From Helicobacter canadensis MIT 98-5491 (GTDB lineage Bacteria; Campylobacterota; Campylobacteria; Campylobacterales; Helicobacteraceae), in assembly GCF_000162575.1 (NCBI RefSeq), contig NZ_CM000776.2:686950-750949 (forward strand): DNA of 64,000 nucleotides. Direction: 5' to 3'. The notes under the pieces were generated by a model. The model was not told where the DNA came from. It saw nothing but the letters and a program-made list of their open reading frames with translations, and ran no database searches. A program made the position numbers and the translations under genes. Shown piece after piece: positions 62,342 through 64,000 of this stretch (the stretch's first letter is position 1; the number at the start of each line of letters is the position of its first letter).

Positions 62342-63460
62342 TTACCCTTGATTTTTGATTTTATAATATTGTTCTAAGAAAATTTGATTGGCAAAGCCAT
62401 TGAATTTGCGTCGCCCAAGTTTTTCAAGACTAAGTTCGATTGCATTAATAACCCAAGAAATTTCACTTAAAGGCACCATTCCCATATGGTTAATTCTAAA
62501 GATCTTGCCTTTTAGATGATCTTGTCCTCCCGCGACATTAACAGAAAATTCATTTTTAAGAATCTTTCTAATTTCATCGCTTTGCTCATCTGCAATTGTA
62601 GTCATTGCAAGGGCTGGTATTGTAGGGTAGATTTTTAGATTAATTCCTTCTAATGCCATATCACACGCAAGAGATCTTGCTTTGGTATCTTGGTAGATAT
62701 TCTCAAAGCCAATTTTTTTTGCTTCTTGTAAAAATGCACAAAGCCCTATAATAATAGTTGTTGGTGCTGTCCAAGCCGTGGTATTTTTGATTTGATTTTT
62801 AAGTTCTGTTTTAAGATTAAAATAAAATCCCACATTGCGTCTTTCTATTTTTTCGATGGCTTTTTGACTAAGTCCTATAATACTCATACCAGGAGGAAGC
62901 ATAAAAGCTTTTTGTGAACCGCCAATGAGTGCATCAACACAACTAACATCAAGGGGTTCTACTCCCATAGCTGTTATTCCATCAACAATAACCATAATTT
63001 CAGGGTTAAAGTCTTTAATAGCTTTAGCAATAATCTCATAAGGATGTCTCAATCCACCTGCACTCTCACACGCTTGAATGCAAAAAGCATCAATTTCAGG
63101 ATTATTGTTTAAGGCTTCCATTACCGAATCTAGACTTGCAGGAATATCCCATGGATTTTTGATTTCAACGCAAGGGATACCAAAGCTATTGGCGATTTTT
63201 CCAAATCTTTCTCCAAATTTTCCACTATTGATACTAAGAAGTTTGTTTTCGCAAAGTGAAGTTACACACGCTTCCATTGCACCACTTCCCGAGCTTGCAA
63301 GCATTAAAACTTCTTGTGTTTTTAGCATTTCTTTAAGAAGATTCCTTGTGGTAGCAAAAATTTCTTCAAATTCTTGTGTGCGATGATGAATGGTTGGAGC
63401 ACTCATTGCAAGACGCACAAATTCTGGAGTAGGAGTAGGTCCTGGGGTAAAAAGTAACAT
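62342..63460 (-). CDS. Class V aminotransferase (alanine-glyoxylate/serine-pyruvate type)
   Basis: A 372-residue PLP enzyme. LFTPGPTPTPEFVRLAM is the usual N-terminus, VIVDGITAMGVEPLDV holds the PLP Asp, and GGSQKAFMLPPG contains the Schiff-base lysine. In Campylobacterota such proteins are annotated as serine-pyruvate or purine-catabolism-type aminotransferases; the true substrate is unclear. It lies three bases upstream of the epimerase and is co-oriented with it. Confidence 0.87.
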   Translation of the reverse strand: MLLFTPGPTPTPEFVRLAMSAPTIHHRTQEFEEIFATTRNLLKEMLKTQEVLMLASSGSGAMEACVTSLCENKLLSINSGKFGERFGKIANSFGIPCVEIKNPWDIPASLDSVMEALNNNPEIDAFCIQACESAGGLRHPYEIIAKAIKDFNPEIMVIVDGITAMGVEPLDVSCVDALIGGSQKAFMLPPGMSIIGLSQKAIEKIERRNVGFYFNLKTELKNQIKNTTAWTAPTTIIIGLCAFLQEAKKIGFENIYQDTKARSLACDMALEGINLKIYPTIPALAMTTIADEQSDEIRKILKNEFSVNVAGGQDHLKGKIFRINHMGMVPLSEISWVINAIELSLEKLGRRKFNGFANQIFLEQYYKIKNQG

Positions 63461-63680
63461 GCTTTATGTCCTTAGAAAATAGAGTATAAAATGCAAAATT
63501 ATACCAATAAATTTTAAAGAGAGTTTTAAAGAAATAACAATGAAACTCTAGAATTTATATAAAGCTTAAAAATTATTGCAAATGAAAAAAATTAAGCAAA
63601 AATATCATAGAATTGCGACTTTTTAAATAAAATAAGCTTAACTTTATATTTTTTAAAGAATATTTTAAAGTAAGGCTTTT

Positions 63681-63686
63681 TACAAT
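63681..63686 (+). promoter_or_regulatory. Probable -10 element of the binding-protein gene
   Basis: TACAAT 35 bases before ATG 63721, inside a 260-base divergent gap. The remainder of the gap is AT-rich without a recognised gene. Confidence 0.45.
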
Positions 63687-63720
63687 AAGAACTTTTAAAA
63701 ATATTTTGGGAGTTGTTTAA

Positions 63721-64000
63721 ATGAAAAAGATTTTTTTATCAATGGCTTTAGTAGGTAGCTTTATGTTTGCAGAAGAAGTTAAAATTGGTGTTGTATTGCC
63801 TGTTAGTGGTGCTGTTGGCGGGTTTGGTGAGCTTGGTAAGCGTGGAATTGATCTTGCCTATAAAGCACAAAATAAAACCAAAAATGGTGATACTATCACT
63901 ATTGTTTTTGTGGATAATAAAAGCGATAAAATTGAATCGGCTAATGCGATGCAAAAGTTAGTTTCTAGCGATAAAGTGAGCGTTGTTATTGGTCCTATGA
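63721..64000 (+). CDS. Branched-chain amino-acid ABC transporter binding protein (3' truncated by window)
   Basis: The first 93 residues of a LivJ/LivK-type periplasmic binding protein. A signal peptide (KIFLSMALVGSFMFA) precedes EEVKIGVVLPVSGAVGGFG, and FVDNKSDKIESANAMQKLVSSDKV with VVIGPM, split here, matches the family. The gene runs off the window end. Its partners would be downstream. Confidence 0.88.
   Translation, partial: MKKIFLSMALVGSFMFAEEVKIGVVLPVSGAVGGFGELGKRGIDLAYKAQNKTKNGDTITIVFVDNKSDKIESANAMQKLVSSDKVSVVIGPM

Overview
The window is AT-rich Campylobacterota DNA, most likely from an enterohepatic Helicobacter. The evidence is ccoNOQP followed by a DUF4006 gene and FixH-like genes, the luxS-ligA-mutY gene set, a DUF3972 gene, a cytoplasmic TlpD-like chemoreceptor with a zinc-binding tail, a VacA-type autotransporter beta-barrel, and long poly-G tracts at contingency genes. 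Species cannot be fixed from the sequence alone.

Layout. (1) 1-17.2 kb is a dense plus-strand surface-polysaccharide island. Its left part (1-6.0 kb) makes and decorates an amino sugar: AsnB-like amidotransferase, DUF354 protein, WlbA/WbpB-type oxidoreductase, phase-variable N-formyltransferase, left-handed beta-helix acyltransferase, methyltransferase and DegT aminotransferase. Its right part (6.0-17.2 kb) contains recognisable counterparts of the Campylobacter jejuni O-methyl phosphoramidate (MeOPN) genes: Cj1415 (CysC-like kinase), Cj1416 (cytidylyltransferase), Cj1417 (amidotransferase/hydrolase) and Cj1418 (glutamine kinase). Mixed with these are two paralogous methyltransferases, three CDP-glycerol glycerophosphotransferase-like proteins plus a half-length one, and a CysQ phosphatase. 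Poly-G tracts interrupt three of the island genes; as sequenced, one is in the ON frame and two are OFF.

(2) 17.2-32.7 kb is mostly core: topA, a pyridoxamine-phosphate-oxidase-like gene, bioB, a YihY/BrkB membrane protein, a CorC-type protein, purE, DUF3972, DUF89, an Na+/H+ antiporter-family protein, kdsD/kpsF, then the cbb3 oxidase operon and its accessory genes.

(3) 32.8-44.1 kb is an accessory block: a YhdH-type reductase, carboxynorspermidine dehydrogenase, and a four-gene operon of type III Mod methylase, caspase-like protease, RhuM protein and type III Res helicase-nuclease, ending with a secreted alpha/beta hydrolase. The caspase-like gene inside a restriction-modification operon is the best candidate for an undescribed defence arrangement.

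(4) 44.1-64 kb is core and metabolic: a polar amino-acid ABC transporter, then minus-strand ligA, luxS, mutY, an LLM flavin oxidoreductase and a zinc alcohol dehydrogenase. A large autotransporter follows, with a 13-base G tract (its coding strand) in its leader or promoter, then moeA, ribA, hypB-hypC, fumC, a TlpD-like chemoreceptor, a UDP-glucuronate-epimerase-like gene, a class V aminotransferase and the start of a branched-chain amino-acid binding protein. No rRNA, tRNA, CRISPR array or insertion sequence was recognised.
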